Assembly: GCA_920105625.2 (NCBI GenBank)
Contig: OV050032.1
Coordinates: 101,540,542 to 101,604,541 of the forward strand
From: Clusia tigrina
Taxonomy: Eukaryota > Arthropoda > Insecta > Diptera > Clusiidae
DNA length: 64,000 bases
Reading direction: 5' to 3'
Part shown: one piece after another, positions 26,210-38,203 of the stretch
Position numbering within the stretch: position 1 is the stretch's first letter
Layout: each line of letters begins with the position of its first letter
The notes under the pieces: generated by a model
The model's input: the letters and a program-made list of their open reading frames with translations, nothing else
The model's database searches: none
What the model was told of the DNA's origin: nothing
Program-made: the position numbers and the translations under genes

Positions 26210-27335
26210 CAAAGTTTGCAACATACAAATGATTGTAACTTTTTACTGGAGCGTCATAAAACCTTGAAATGTTGTAACAATAAAGTACTCGAGCATCTTG
26301 TCAATTTAAGTTATCGCTCAAAGCTATGCTTCCCTAGAGTCCCAAATCAAACACTGATAAAACTTCAAATAGCCCTAACTTCTATACGGTACGTCCTACA
26401 CCTCTCAAAGTTTGCAACATTCAAATGCTTGTAACTTCTTACTGGAGCGTCATAAAACCTTGAAATTTTGTAACAATAAAGTACTCGAGCCTCTTGTCAA
26501 TTTAAGCTATCGCTCAAAGCTAGCTACCCTTGAGTCTTAAATCAAACACTGATAAAACTTCAAATGGCCCTAACTTCTATACGGTACGTCCTACACCTAT
26601 CAAAGTTTGCAACATACAAATGCTTGTAACTTTTTACTGGAGCGTCATAAAACCTTGAAATTTTGTAACAATGAAGTACTCGAGCCTCTTGTCGATTTAA
26701 GCCATCGCTCAAAGCTATGCTACCCTAGAGTCCCAAATAAAACACTGATAAAACTTCAAACGCCCCTAACTTCTTTACGGCACGTCCTACACCTATCAAA
26801 GTTTGCAACATACAAATGCTTGTAACTTTTTACTGGAGCATCCTAAAGCGATCGCTCAAAGCTATGCTACCCTTGAGTCCCAAATCAAACACTGATAAAA
26901 CTTCAATTGGCCCTAACTTCTTTACGGTACGTCCTACACCTATCAAAGTTTGCAACATACAAATGCTTGTAACTTTTCACTGGAGCGTCATAAAACCTTG
27001 AAATTTTGTAACAATAAAGTACCCGAGCCTCTTGTCAATTTAAGCTATCGCTCAAAGCTATGCTACCCTTGAGTCCCAAATCAAACACTCATAAAACTTC
27101 AAACGCCCCTAACTTCTTTACGGTACGTCCTACACCTATCAAAGTTTGCAACATACAAATGCTTATAACTTTTTACTGGAGCGTCAAAAAACCTTGAAAT
27201 TTTGTAACAATAAAGTATTCGAGCCTCTTGTCAATTTAAGCTATCGCTCAAAGCTATGCTACCCTTGAGTCCCAAATCAAACACTGATAAAACTTCAAAC
27301 GCCCCTAACTTCTTTACGGTACGTCCAACACCTAT
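26210..27335. repeat. 1,126-bp HOR, unit 2
   Basis: It has the same six-monomer order and the same total length as unit 1. Unit 1 differs by having AGCAATCGC, AAACACTCATAAAAC and CTGAACGG in its third monomer, where unit 2 has AGCCATCGC, CACTGATAAAAC and CTTTACGG. Very few substitutions separate units 1, 2 and 4. Confidence 0.93.
26797..26943. repeat. Short monomer 15, 147 bp, AGCGATCGCT
   Basis: Palindrome at 26847-26856. Fourth monomer of HOR unit 2. Confidence 0.95.
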
Positions 27336-28853
27336 CAAAGTTTGCAACATACAAATGATTGTAACTTTTTACTGGAGCGTCATAAAACCTTGAAATGTTG
27401 TAACAATAAAGTACTCGAGCATCTTGTCAATTTAAGTTATCGCTCAAAGCTATGCTTCCCTAGAGTCCCAAATCAAACACTGATAAAACTTCAAATGGCC
27501 CTAACTTCTATACGGTACGTCCTACACCTCTCAAAGTTTGCAACATTCAAATGCTTGTAACTTTTTATTGGAGCGTCATAAAACCTTGAAATTTTGTAAC
27601 AATAAAGTACTCGAGCCTCTTGTCAATTTAAGCTATCGCTCAAAGCTAGCTACCCTTGAGTCTTAAATCAAACACTGATAAAACTTCAAATGGCCCTAAC
27701 TTCTATACGGTACGTCCTACACCTATGAAAGTTTGCAACATACAAATGCTTGTAACTTTTTACTGGAGCGTCATAAAACCTTGAAATTTTGTAACAATGA
27801 AGTACTCGAGCCTCTTGTCAATTTAAGCCATCGCTCAAAGCTATGCTACCCTAGAGTCCCAAATAAAACACTGATAAAACTTCAAACGCCCCTAACTTCT
27901 TTACGGCACGTCCTACACCTATCAAAGTTTGCAACATACAAATGCTTGTAACTTTTTACTGGAGCATCCTAAAGCGATCGCTCAAAGCTATGCTACCCTT
28001 GAGTCCCAAATCAAACACTGATAAAACTTCAATTGGCTCTAACTTCTATACGGTATGTCCTACACCTATCAAAGTTTGCAATATACAAATGCTTGTATCT
28101 TTTTACTGGAGCGTCATAAAACCTTGAAATTTTGTAACAATAAAGTACTCGAGCCTCTTGTCAATTTAGGCCATCGCTCAAAGCTATGCTACCCTTGAGT
28201 CCCAAATCAAACACTGATAAAACTTCAAATGGCCCTAACTTCTATACGGTACGTCCTACACCTATCAAAGCTTGCAACATACAAATGCTTGTAACTTTTT
28301 ACTGGAGCGTCATAAAACTTTGAAATTTTGTAACAATAAAGTACTCGAGCCTCTTGTCAATTTAAGCTATCGCTCAAAACTATGCTACCATTGAGTCCCA
28401 AATCAAACACTGATAAAACTTCAAATGGTCCTAACTTCTATACGGTACGTCCTACACCTATCAAAGTTTGCTACATACAAACGCTTGTAACTTTTTACTG
28501 GAGCGTCATAAAACCTTGAAATTTTGTAACAATAAAGTACTCGAGCCTCTTGTCAATTTAAGTTATCGCTCAAAGCTATGCTACCCTTGAGTCCCAAATC
28601 AAACACTCATAAAACTTCAAACGCCCCTAACTTCTTTACGGTACGTCCTACACCTATCAAAGTTTGCAACATACAAATGCTTATAACTTTTTACTGGAGC
28701 GTCAAAAAACCTTGAAATTTTGTAACAATAAAGTATTCGAGCCTCTTGTCAATTTAAGCTATCGCTCAAAGCTATGCTACCCTTGAGTCCCAAATCAAAC
28801 ACTGATAAAACTTCAAACGCCCCTAACTTCTTTACGGTACGTCCTACACCTAT
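27336..28853. repeat. HOR long form, 1,518 bp, unit 3
   Basis: It has eight monomers: the first four as in unit 1 (196, 195, 196, 147), then AATATAC, AAGCTTGC, GCTACATAC and CTTATAAC types of 196 bp each. The short monomer (27923-28069) ends with the AATTGGCTCT and GGTATGTCC tail that belongs to the TTTTCACTGG monomer elsewhere (13.7 and 24.3 kb). It is thus a hybrid marking a crossover point. Confidence 0.9.
27923..28069. repeat. Short monomer 16, 147 bp, AGCGATCGCT
   Basis: Palindrome at 27973-27982. The tail (AATTGGCTCT, GGTATGTCC) comes from a different monomer type, marking the crossover that made HOR unit 3. Confidence 0.95.
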
Positions 28854-29979
28854 CAAAGTTTGCAACATACAAATGATTGTAACTTTTTACTGGAGCGTCA
28901 TAAAACCTTGAAATGTTGTAACAATAAAGTACTCGAGCATCTTGTCAATTTAAGTTATCGCTCAAAGCTATGCTTCCCTAGAGTCCCAAATCAAACACTG
29001 ATAAAACTTCAAATAGCCCTAACTTCTATACGGTACGTCCTACACCTCTCAAAGTTTGCAACATTCAAATGCTTGTAACTTCTTACTGGAGCGTCATAAA
29101 ACCTTGAAATTTTGTAACAATAAAGTACTCGAGCCTCTTGTCAATTTAAGCTATCGCTCAAAGCTAGCTACCCTTGAGTCTTAAATCAAACACTGATAAA
29201 ACTTCAAATGGCCCTAACTTCTATACGGTACGTCCTACACCTATCAAAGTTTGCAACATACAAATGCTTGTAACTTTTTACTGGAGCGTCATAAAACCTT
29301 GAAATTTTGTAACAATGAAGTACTCGAGCCTCTTGTCGATTTAAGCCATCGCTCAAAGCTATGCTACCCTAGAGTCCCAAATAAAACACTGATAAAACTT
29401 CAAACGCCCCTAACTTCTTTACGGTACGTCCTACACCTATCAAAGTTTGCAACATACAAATGCTTGTAACTTTTTACTGGAGCATCCTAAAGCGATCGCT
29501 CAAAGCTATGCTACCCTTGAGTCCCAAATCAAACACTGATAAAACTTCAATTGGCCCTAACTTCTTTACGGTACGTCCTACACCTATCAAAGTTTGCAAC
29601 ATACAAATGCTTGTAACTTTTCACTGGAGCGTCATAAAACCTTGAAATTTTGTAACAATAAAGTACCCGAGCCTCTTGTCAATTTAAGCTATCGCTCAAA
29701 GCTATGCTACCCTTGAGTCCCAAATCAAACACTCATAAAACTTCAAACGCCCCTAACTTCTTTACGGTACGTCCTACACCTATCAAAGTTTGCAACATAC
29801 AAATGCTTATAACTTTTTACTGGAGCGTCAAAAAACCTTGAAATTTTGTAACAATAAAGTATTCGAGCCTCTTGTCAATTTAAGCTATCGCTCAAAGCTA
29901 TGCTACCCTTGAGTCCCAAATCAAACACTGATAAAACTTCAAACGCCCCTAACTTCTTTACGGTACGTCCAACACCTAT
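28854..29979. repeat. 1,126-bp HOR, unit 4
   Basis: It returns to the six-monomer form after the long unit 3, with lengths 196, 195, 196, 147, 196 and 196. The first monomer follows CGTCCTACACC rather than the CGTCCAACACC seen before most other copies of this type. Confidence 0.93.
29441..29587. repeat. Short monomer 17, 147 bp, AGCGATCGCT
   Basis: Palindrome at 29491-29500. Fourth monomer of HOR unit 4. Confidence 0.95.
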
Positions 29980-31496
29980 CAAAGTTTGCAACATACAAAT
30001 GATTGTAACTTTTTACTGGAGCGTCATAAAACCTTGAAATGTTGTAACAATAAAGTACTCGAGCATCTTGTCAATTTAAGTTATCGCTCAAAGCTATGCT
30101 TCCCTAGAGTCCCAAATCAAACACTGATAAAACTTCAAATGGCCCTAACTTCTATACGGTACGTCCTACACCTCTCAAAGTTTGCAACATTCAAATGCTT
30201 GTAACTTTTTACTGGAGCGTCATAAAACCTTGAAATTTTGTAACAATAAAGTACTCGAGCCTCTTGTCAATTTAAGCTATCGCTCAAAGCTAGCTACCCT
30301 TGAGTCTTAAATCAAACACTGATAAAACTTCAAATGGCCCTAACTTCTATACGGTACGTCCTACACCTATCAAAGTTTGCAACATACAAATGCTTGTAAC
30401 TTTTTACTGGAGCGTCATAAAACCTTGAAATTTTGTAACAATGAAGTACTCGAGCCTTTTGTCAATTTAAGCCATCGCTCAAAGCTATGCTACCCTAGAG
30501 TCCCAAATAAAACACTGATAAAACTTCAAACGCCCCTAACTTCTTTACGGCACTTCCTACACCTATCAAAGTTTGCAACATACAAATGCTTGTAACTTTT
30601 TACTGGAGCATCCTAAAGCGACCGCTCAAAGCTAGCTACCCTTGAGTCCCAAATCAAACACTGATAAAACTTCAATTGGCCCTAACTTCTTTACGGTACG
30701 TCCTACACCTATCAAAGTTTGCAACATACAAATGCTTGTAACTTTTCACTGGAGCGTCATAAAACCTTGAAATTTTGTAACAATAAAGTACCCGAGCCTC
30801 TTGTCAATTTAAGCTATCGCTCAAAGCTATGCTACCCTAGAGTCCCAAATCAAACACTGATAAAACTTCAATTGGCCCTAACTTCTATGCGGTATGTCCT
30901 ACACCTATCAAAGTTTGCAATATACAAATGCTTGTATCTTTTTACTGGAGCGTCATAAAACCTTGAAATTTTGTAACAATAAAGTACTCGAGCCTCTTGT
31001 CAATTTAGGCCATCGCTCAAAGCTATGCTACCCTTGAGTCCCAAATCAAACACTGATAAAACTTCAAATGGTCCTAACTTCTATACGGTACGTCCTACAC
31101 CTATCAAAGTTTGCTACATACAAATGCTTGTAACTTTTTACTGGAGCGTCATAAAACCTTGAAATTTTGTAACAATAAAGTAGTCGAGCCTCTTGTCAAT
31201 TTAAGCTATCGCTCAAAGCTATGCTACCCTTGAGTCCCAAATCAAACACTCATAAAACTTCAAACGCCCCTAACTTCTTTACGGTACGTCCTACACCTAT
31301 CAAAGTTTGCAACATACAAATGCTTATAACTTTTTACTGGAGCGTCAAAAAACCTTGAAATTTTGTAACAATAAAGTATTCGAGCCTCTTGTCAATTTAA
31401 GCTATCGCTCAAAGCTATGCTACCCTTGAGTCCCAAATCAAACACTGATAAAACTTCAAACGCCCCTAACTTCTTTACGGTACGTCCAACACCTAT
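29980..31496. repeat. HOR long form, 1,517 bp, unit 5
   Basis: It has eight monomers of 196, 195, 196, 146, 196, 196, 196 and 196 bp. After the 146-bp short monomer come TTTTCACTGG, AATATAC, GCTACATAC and CTTATAAC types. It therefore keeps the TTTTCACTGG monomer that unit 3 lacks but has lost the AAGCTTGC monomer. Confidence 0.9.
30567..30712. repeat. Short monomer 18, 146 bp
   Basis: The palindrome has decayed to AGCGACCGCT, and the copy also has the one-base-shorter AGCTAGCT form, hence 146 bp. It is the only short monomer combining both markers. Confidence 0.93.
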
Positions 31497-33994
31497 CAAA
31501 GTTTGCAACATACAAATGATTGTAACTTTTTACTGGAGCGTCATAAAAGCTTGAAATGTTGTAACAATAAAGTACTCGAGCATCTTGTCAATTTAAGTTA
31601 TCGGTCAAAGCTATGCTTCCCTAGAGTCCCAAATCAAACACTGATAAAACTTCAAATGGCCCTAACTTCTATACGGTACGTCCTACACCTCACAAAGTTT
31701 GCAACATTCAAATGCTTGTAACTTTTTACTGGAGCGTCATAAAACCTTAAAATTTTGTAACAATAAAGTACTCGAGCCTCTTGTCAATTTAAGCTATCGC
31801 TCAAAGCTAGCTACCCTTGAGTCTTAAATCAAACACTGATAAAACTTCAAATGGCCCTAACTTCTATACGGTACGTCCTACACCTATCAAAGTTTGCAAC
31901 ATACAAATGCTTGTAACTTTTTACTGGAGCGTCATAAAACCTTGAAATTTTGTAACAATGAAGTACTCGAGCCTCTTGTCAATTTAAGCCATCGCTCAAA
32001 GCTATGCTACCCTAGAGTCCCAAATAAAACACTGATAAAACTTCAAACGCCCCTAACTTCTTTACGGCACGTCCTACACCTATCAAAGTTTGCAAGATAC
32101 AAATGCTTGTAACTTTTTACTGGAGCATCCTAAAGCCATCGCTCAAAGCTATGCTACCCTTGAGTCCCAAATCAAACACTGATAAAACTTCAAATGGCCC
32201 TAACTTCTATACGGTACGTCCTACACCTATCAAAGTTTGCAACATACAAATGCTTGTAACTTTTTTCTGGAGCGTCATAAAACCTTGAAATTTTGTAACA
32301 ATGAAGTACCCGAGCCTCTTGTCAATTTAAGCTATCGCTCAAAGCTATGCTACCCTAGAGTCCTAAATCAAACACTGATAAAACTTAAAATGGCCCTAAC
32401 TTCTATACGGTATGTCCTACACCTATCAGAGTTTGCAACATACAAATGCTTGTAACTTTTTACTGGAGCGTCATAAAACTTTGAAATTTTGTAACAATAA
32501 AGTACTCGAGCCTCTTGTCAATTTAGGCCATCGTTCAAAGCTATGCTACCCTTGAGTCCCAAATCAAACACTGATAAAACTTCAAACGCCCCTAACTTAT
32601 TTACGGTACGTCCTACACCTGTCAAAGTTGTGCAACATTCAAATGCTTGTAACTTTTTACTGGAGCGTCATAAAACCTTGAAATTTTGTAACAATAAAGT
32701 ACTCGAGCCTCTTGTCAATTTAAGCCATCGCTCAAAGCTATGCTACCCTAGAGTCCCAAAACAAACACTGATAAAACTTCAAACGCCCCTAACTTCTTTA
32801 CGGTACGTCCTACATCTATTAAAGTTGGCAACATTCAAATGCTTGTAACTTTTTACTGGAGCGTCATAAAACCTTGAAATTTTGTAACAATAAAGTACTC
32901 GAGGCTCTTGTCAATTTAAGCCATCGCTCAAAGCTATGCTACCCTTGGGTCCCAAATCAAACACTGATAAAACTTCAAATGGCCCTAACTTCTATACGGT
33001 ACGTCGTAAGCCTATCAAAGTTTGCAACATACATATGCTTGTAACTTTTTACTGGAGCGCCATAAAACCTTCAAATTTTGTAACAATGAAGTACCCGAGC
33101 CTCTTGTCAATTTAAGCTATCGCTCAAAGCTATGCTACACTAGAGTCCCAAATGAAACACTGATAGAACTTCAAATGGCCCTAACTTCTATACGGTACGT
33201 CCTACACCTATCAAAGCTTGCAACATACAAATGCTTGTAACTTTTTACTGGAGCGTCATAAAACTTTGAAATTTTGTAACAATAAAGTACTCGAGCCTCT
33301 TGTCAATTTAAGCTATCGCTCAAAACTATGCTACCATTGAGTCCCAAATCAAACACTGATAAAACTTCAAATGGTCCTAACTTCTATACGGACGTCCTAC
33401 ACCTATCAAAGTTTGCTACATACAAATGCTTGTAACTTTTTACTGGAGCGTCATAAAACCTTGAAATTTTGTAACAATAAAGTACTCGAGCCTCTTGTCA
33501 ATTTAAGCTATCGCTCAAAGCTATGCTACCCTTGAGTCCCAAATCAAACACTGATAAAACTTCAAATGCCCCTAACTTCTTTACGGTACGTCCTACACCT
33601 ATAAAAGTGTGCAACATACAAATGCTTGTAACTTTTTACTGGAGCGTCCTAAAACCTTGAAATTTTGTAACAATAAAGTACTCGAGCCTCTTGTCAATTT
33701 AGGCCATCGCTCAAAGCTATGCTACCCTTGAGTCCCAAATCAAACACTGATAAAACTTCAAACGCCCCTAACTTCTTTACGGTACGTCCTACACCTATAA
33801 AAGTTTGCAACATACAAATGCTTATAACTTTTTACTGGAGCGTCATAAAACCTTGAAATTTTGTAACAATAAAGTATTCGAGCCTCTTGTCAATTTAAGC
33901 TATCGCTCAAAGCTATGCTACCCTTGAGTCCCAAATCAAACACTGATAAAACTTCAAACGCCCCTAACTTCTTTACGGTACGTCCAACACCTAT
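31497..33994. repeat. HOR-related unit, 2,498 bp, 13 monomers
   Basis: It starts with the same CAAATGATTG, AGCTAGCT, AAATAAAAC and short monomers as units 1-5. It then follows the 0-1.4 kb set (CAGAGTTTG, TTGTGCAAC, GTAAGCC) before returning to AAGCTTGC, GCTACATAC and CTTATAAC types. The next CAAATGATTG monomer begins at 33995, and a further one at 63404. It joins the 25 kb HOR family to the left-end family. Confidence 0.85.
32084..32230. repeat. Short monomer 19, 147 bp
   Basis: Partner of the copy at 449 at offset 31,635. The head has a private GCAAGATAC. Confidence 0.95.
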
Positions 33995-34199
33995 CAAAGT
34001 TTGCAACATACAAATGATTGTAACTTTTTACTGGAGCGTTATAAAACCTTGAAATGTTGTAACAATAAAGTACTCGAGCATCTTGTCAATTTAAGTTATC
34101 GCTCAAAGCTATGCTTCCCTAGAGTCCCAAATCAAACACTGATAAAACTTCAAATGGCCCTAACTTCTATACGGTACGTCCTACACCTCTCAAAGTTTG

Positions 34200-35800
34200 C
34201 AACATTCAAATGCTTGTAACTTTTTACTGGAGCGTCATAAAACCTTGAAATTTTGTAACAATAAAGTACTCGAGCCTCTTGTCAATTTAAGCTATCGCTC
34301 AAAGCTATGCTATCCTTGAGTCCCAAATCAAACACTGATAAAACTTCAAATGCCCCTAACTTTTTTACGGTACGTCCTACACCTATCAAAGTTTGCAACA
34401 TACAAATGCTTGTAACTTTTTACTGGAGCGTCCTAAAACCTTGAAATTTTGTAACAATAAAGTACTCGAGCCTCTTGTCAATTTAGGCCATCGCACAAAG
34501 CTATGCTACCCTTGAGTCCCAAATCAAACACTGATAAAACTTCAAACGCCCCTAACTTCTTTACGGTACGTCCTACACCTATCAAAGTTGGCAACATTGA
34601 AATGCTTGTATCTTTTTACTGGAGCGTCATAAAACCTTGAAATTTTGTAACAATAAAGTACTCGAGCCTCTTGTCAATTTAAGCCATCGCTCAAAGCTAT
34701 GCTACCCTTGAGTCCCAAATCAAACACTGATAAAACTTCAAACGCCCCTAACTTCTTTACGGCACGTCCTACACCTATCAAAGTTTGCAACATACAAATG
34801 CTTGTAACTTTTTACTGGAGCATCCCAAAGCCATCGCTCAAAGCTACGCTACCCTTGAGTCCCAAATCAAACACTGATAAAACTTCAAATGGCCCTAACT
34901 TCTATACGGTACGTCCTACACCTATCAAAGTTTGCAACATACAAATGCTTGTAACTTTTTACTGGAGCGTCATAAAACCTTGAAATTTTGTAACAATATA
35001 GTACCCGAGCCTCTTGTCAATTTAAGTTATCGCTCAAAGCTATGGTACCCTAGAGTCCCAAATCAAACACTGAGAAAACTTCAAATGACCCTAACTTCTA
35101 TACGGTACGTCCTACACCTATCAAAGTTTGCAACATACAAATGCTTGTAACTTTTGACTGGAGCGTCATAAAACCTTGAAATTTTCTAACAATGAAGTAC
35201 CCGAGCCTCTTGTCAATTTAAGTTATCGCTCAAAGCTATGCTACCCTAGAGTCCCAAATCAAATACTGATAAAATTTCAAACGCCCCGAACTTCTTTACG
35301 GTACGTCCTACACCTATCATAGTTTGCAACACTCAAATGCTTGTAACTTTTACTGGAGCGTCATAAAACCTTGAAATTTTTTAACAATAAAGTACTGGAG
35401 CCTCTTGTCAATTTAAGCTATCGCTCAAAGCTATGCTACCCTAGAGTCCCAAATCAAACACTGATAAAACTTCAAACGCCCCTAACTTCTTTACGGCACG
35501 TCCTACACCTATCAAAGTTGGCAACATTCAAATGCTTGTATCTTTTTACTGGAGCGTCATAAAACCTTGAAATTTTGTAACAATAAAGTACTCGAGAATC
35601 TTGTCAATTTAAGTGATCGCTCAAAGCTATGCTACCCTAGAGTCTTAAATCAAACACTGATAAAACTTCAAACGCCCCTAACTTCTTTACGGTACGTCCT
35701 ACACCTATCAAAGCTTGCAACATTCAAATGCTTGTAACTTTTTACTGGAGCGTCATAAAACATTGAAATTTTGTAACAATAAAGTACTCGAGCCTCTTGT
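34200..35800. repeat. Mosaic monomers between HOR blocks
   Basis: Full-length monomers plus one short copy (34779-34925), with the KpnI-creating CTATGGTACCC and CTGAGAAAAC pair near 35.04-35.07 kb, an ATTTTTTAAC monomer near 35.38 kb and a TTGTATCTTT monomer near 35.54 kb. The stretch around 34.7-34.98 kb recurs 3,278 bp downstream at 37.98-38.26 kb. No gene or insertion was seen. Confidence 0.8.
34779..34925. repeat. Short monomer 20, 147 bp
   Basis: The junction reads GCATCCCAAAGCC, a T-to-C change that distinguishes it from the other 25. It also has AAAGCTACGCTACCC. Confidence 0.95.
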
Positions 35801-37000
35801 CAATTTAAGCCATCGCTCAAAGCTATGCTACCCTTGAGTCCCAAATCAAACACTGATAAAACTTCAAATGGCCCTAACTTCTATACGGTACGTCCTACAC
35901 CTATCAAAGTTTGCAACATACAAATGCTTGTAACTTTTTACTGGAACGTCATAAAACCTTGAAATTTTGTAACAATAAAGTACCCGAGCCTCTTCTCAAT
36001 TTAAGCTATCGCTCAAAGCTATGGTACCCTAGAGTCCCAAATCAAACACTGAGAAAACTTCAAATGGCCCTAACTTCTATACGGTACGTCCTACACCTAT
36101 AAAATTTTGCAACATACAAATGCTTCTAACTTTTTACTGGAGCGTCATAAAACCTTGAAATTTTGTAACAATGAAGTACCCGAGCCTCTTGTCAATTTAA
36201 GTTATCGCTCAAAGCTATGCTACCCTAGAGTCCCAAATCAAATACTGATAAAACTTCAAACGCCCCGAACTTCTTTACGGTACGTCCTACACCTATCAAA
36301 GTTTGCAACATTCAAATGCTTGTAACTTTTACTGGAGCGTCATAAAACCATGAAATTTTGTAACAATAAAGTACTGGAGCCTCTTGTCAATTTAAGCTAT
36401 CGCTCAAAGCTATGCTACCCTAGAGTCCCAAATCAAACACTGATAAAACTTCAAACGCCCCTAACTTCTTTACGGTACGTCCTACACCTATCAAAGTTTG
36501 CAACATACAAATGCTTGTAACTTTTTACTGGAGCGTCATAAATCCTTGAAATTTCGTAACAATAAGTACTCGACCCTCTTGTCAATTTAAGTTATCGCTC
36601 AAAGCTATGCTACCCTAGAGTCCCAAATCAAACACTGCTAAAACTTCAAATGGCCCTAACTTCTTTACGGTACGTCCTACACCTATCAAAGTTGGCAACA
36701 TACAAATGCTTGTAACTTTTTACTGGAGCGTCCAAAAACCTTGAAATTTTGTAACAATAAAGTACTCGAGCCTCTTGTCAATTTAAGCTATCGCTCAAAG
36801 CTATGCTACCCTAGAGTCCCAAATCAAACACTGATAAAACTTCAAACGCCCCTAACTTCTTTACGGTACGTCCTACACCTATCAAAGTTTGCAACATACA
36901 AATGCTTGTAACTTTTTACTGGAGCGTCATAAAACCTTGAAATTTCGTAACAATAAAGTACTCGACCCTCTTGTCAATTTAAGTTATCGCTCAAAGCTAT
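35800..37000. repeat. Left copy of a ~2,299-bp-offset duplication
   Basis: CTTCTCAATTTAAGC, CTATGGTACCC, CTGAGAAAAC, GAACTTCTTTACGG, AACCATGAAATTTTG, and the one-base-shorter AACAATAAGTACTCGACCC recur about 2,299 (later 2,297) bp to the right. Confidence 0.8.
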
Positions 37001-37078
37001 GCTACCCTAGAGTCCCAAATCAAACACTGATAAAACTTCAAACGCCCCTAACTTCTATACGGTACGTCCTACACCTAT

Positions 37079-37468
37079 CAAAGTATGCAACATACAAATG
37101 CTTCTAACTTTTTACTGGAGCGTCATAAAACCTTGAAATTTTGTAACAATAAAGTACCCGAGCCTCTTGTCAATTTAAGTTATCGCTCAAAGCTATGCTA
37201 CCCTAGAGTCCCAAATCAAACACTGATAAAACTTCAAACGCCCCGAACTTTTTACGGTACTTCCTACACCTATCAAAGTTTGCAACATTCAAATGCTTGT
37301 AACTTTTTACTGGAGCGTCATAAAACCTTGAAATTTTGTAACAATAAAGTACACGAGCCTCTTGTCAATTTAAGCCATCGCTCAAAGCTATGCTACCCTA
37401 GAGTCCCAAATCAAACACTGATAAAACTTCAAACGCCCCGAACTTTTTACGGTACTTCCTACACCTAT
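37079..37468. repeat. Two consecutive 195-bp monomers that keep reading frame
   Basis: Both copies (37079-37273 and 37274-37468) read GAACTTTTTACGG where others have AACTTCTTTACGG, one base fewer. Because 195 is divisible by 3, an open frame runs for 170 codons from an ATG at 37085 to 37597. The ATG itself comes from a T-to-A change in GTTTGCAAC. The predicted chain is a 65-residue repeat with no recognisable domain, signal or transmembrane plan. It is treated as non-coding. Confidence 0.85.
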
Positions 37469-38056
37469 CAAAGTTTGCAACATTCAAATGCTTGTAACTT
37501 TTTACTGGAGCGTCATAAAACCTTGAAATTTTGTAACAATAAAGTACTCGAGCCTCTTGTCAATTTAAGCTATGGCTCAAAGCTATGCTACCCTTGAGTC
37601 TTAAATCAAACACTGATAAAACTTCAAATGCCCCTAACTTTTTTACGGTACGTCCTACACCTATCAAAGTTTGCAACATACAAATGCTTGTAACTTTTTA
37701 CTGGAGCGTCCTAAAACCTTGAAATTTTGTAACAATAAAGTACTCGAGCCTCTTGTCAATTTAAGCCATCGCTCAAAGCTATGCTACCCTTGAGTCCCAA
37801 ATCAAACACTGATAAAACTTCAAACGCCCCTAACTTCTTTACGGTACGTCCTACACCTATCAAAGTTGGCAACATTGAAATGCTTGTATCTTTTTACTGG
37901 AGCGTCATAAAACCTTGAGATTTTGTAACAATAAAGTACTCGAGCCTCTTGTCAATTTAAGCCATCGCTCAAAGCTATGCTACCCTTGAGTCCCAAATCA
38001 AACACTGATAAAACTTCAAACGCCCCTAACTTCTTTACGGCACGTCCTACACCTAT

Positions 38057-38203
38057 CAAAGTTTGCAACATACAAATGCTTGTAACTTTTTACTGGAGCA
38101 TCCTAAAGCCATCGCTCAAAGCTATGCTACCCTTGAGTCCCAAATCAAACACTGATAAAACTTCAAATGGCCCTAACTTCTATACGGTACGTCCTACACC
38201 TAT
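38057..38203. repeat. Short monomer 21, 147 bp
   Basis: Partner of 34779 at offset 3,278, with the standard junction. It is the last short monomer before a 15.7-kb stretch without any. Confidence 0.95.

Noticed and set aside
30567..30712. Possible independent deletion giving a 146-bp monomer
   Set aside because: It shares the standard 49-bp junction; the extra missing base is the known AGCTAGCT variant, so it is a hybrid of known forms.
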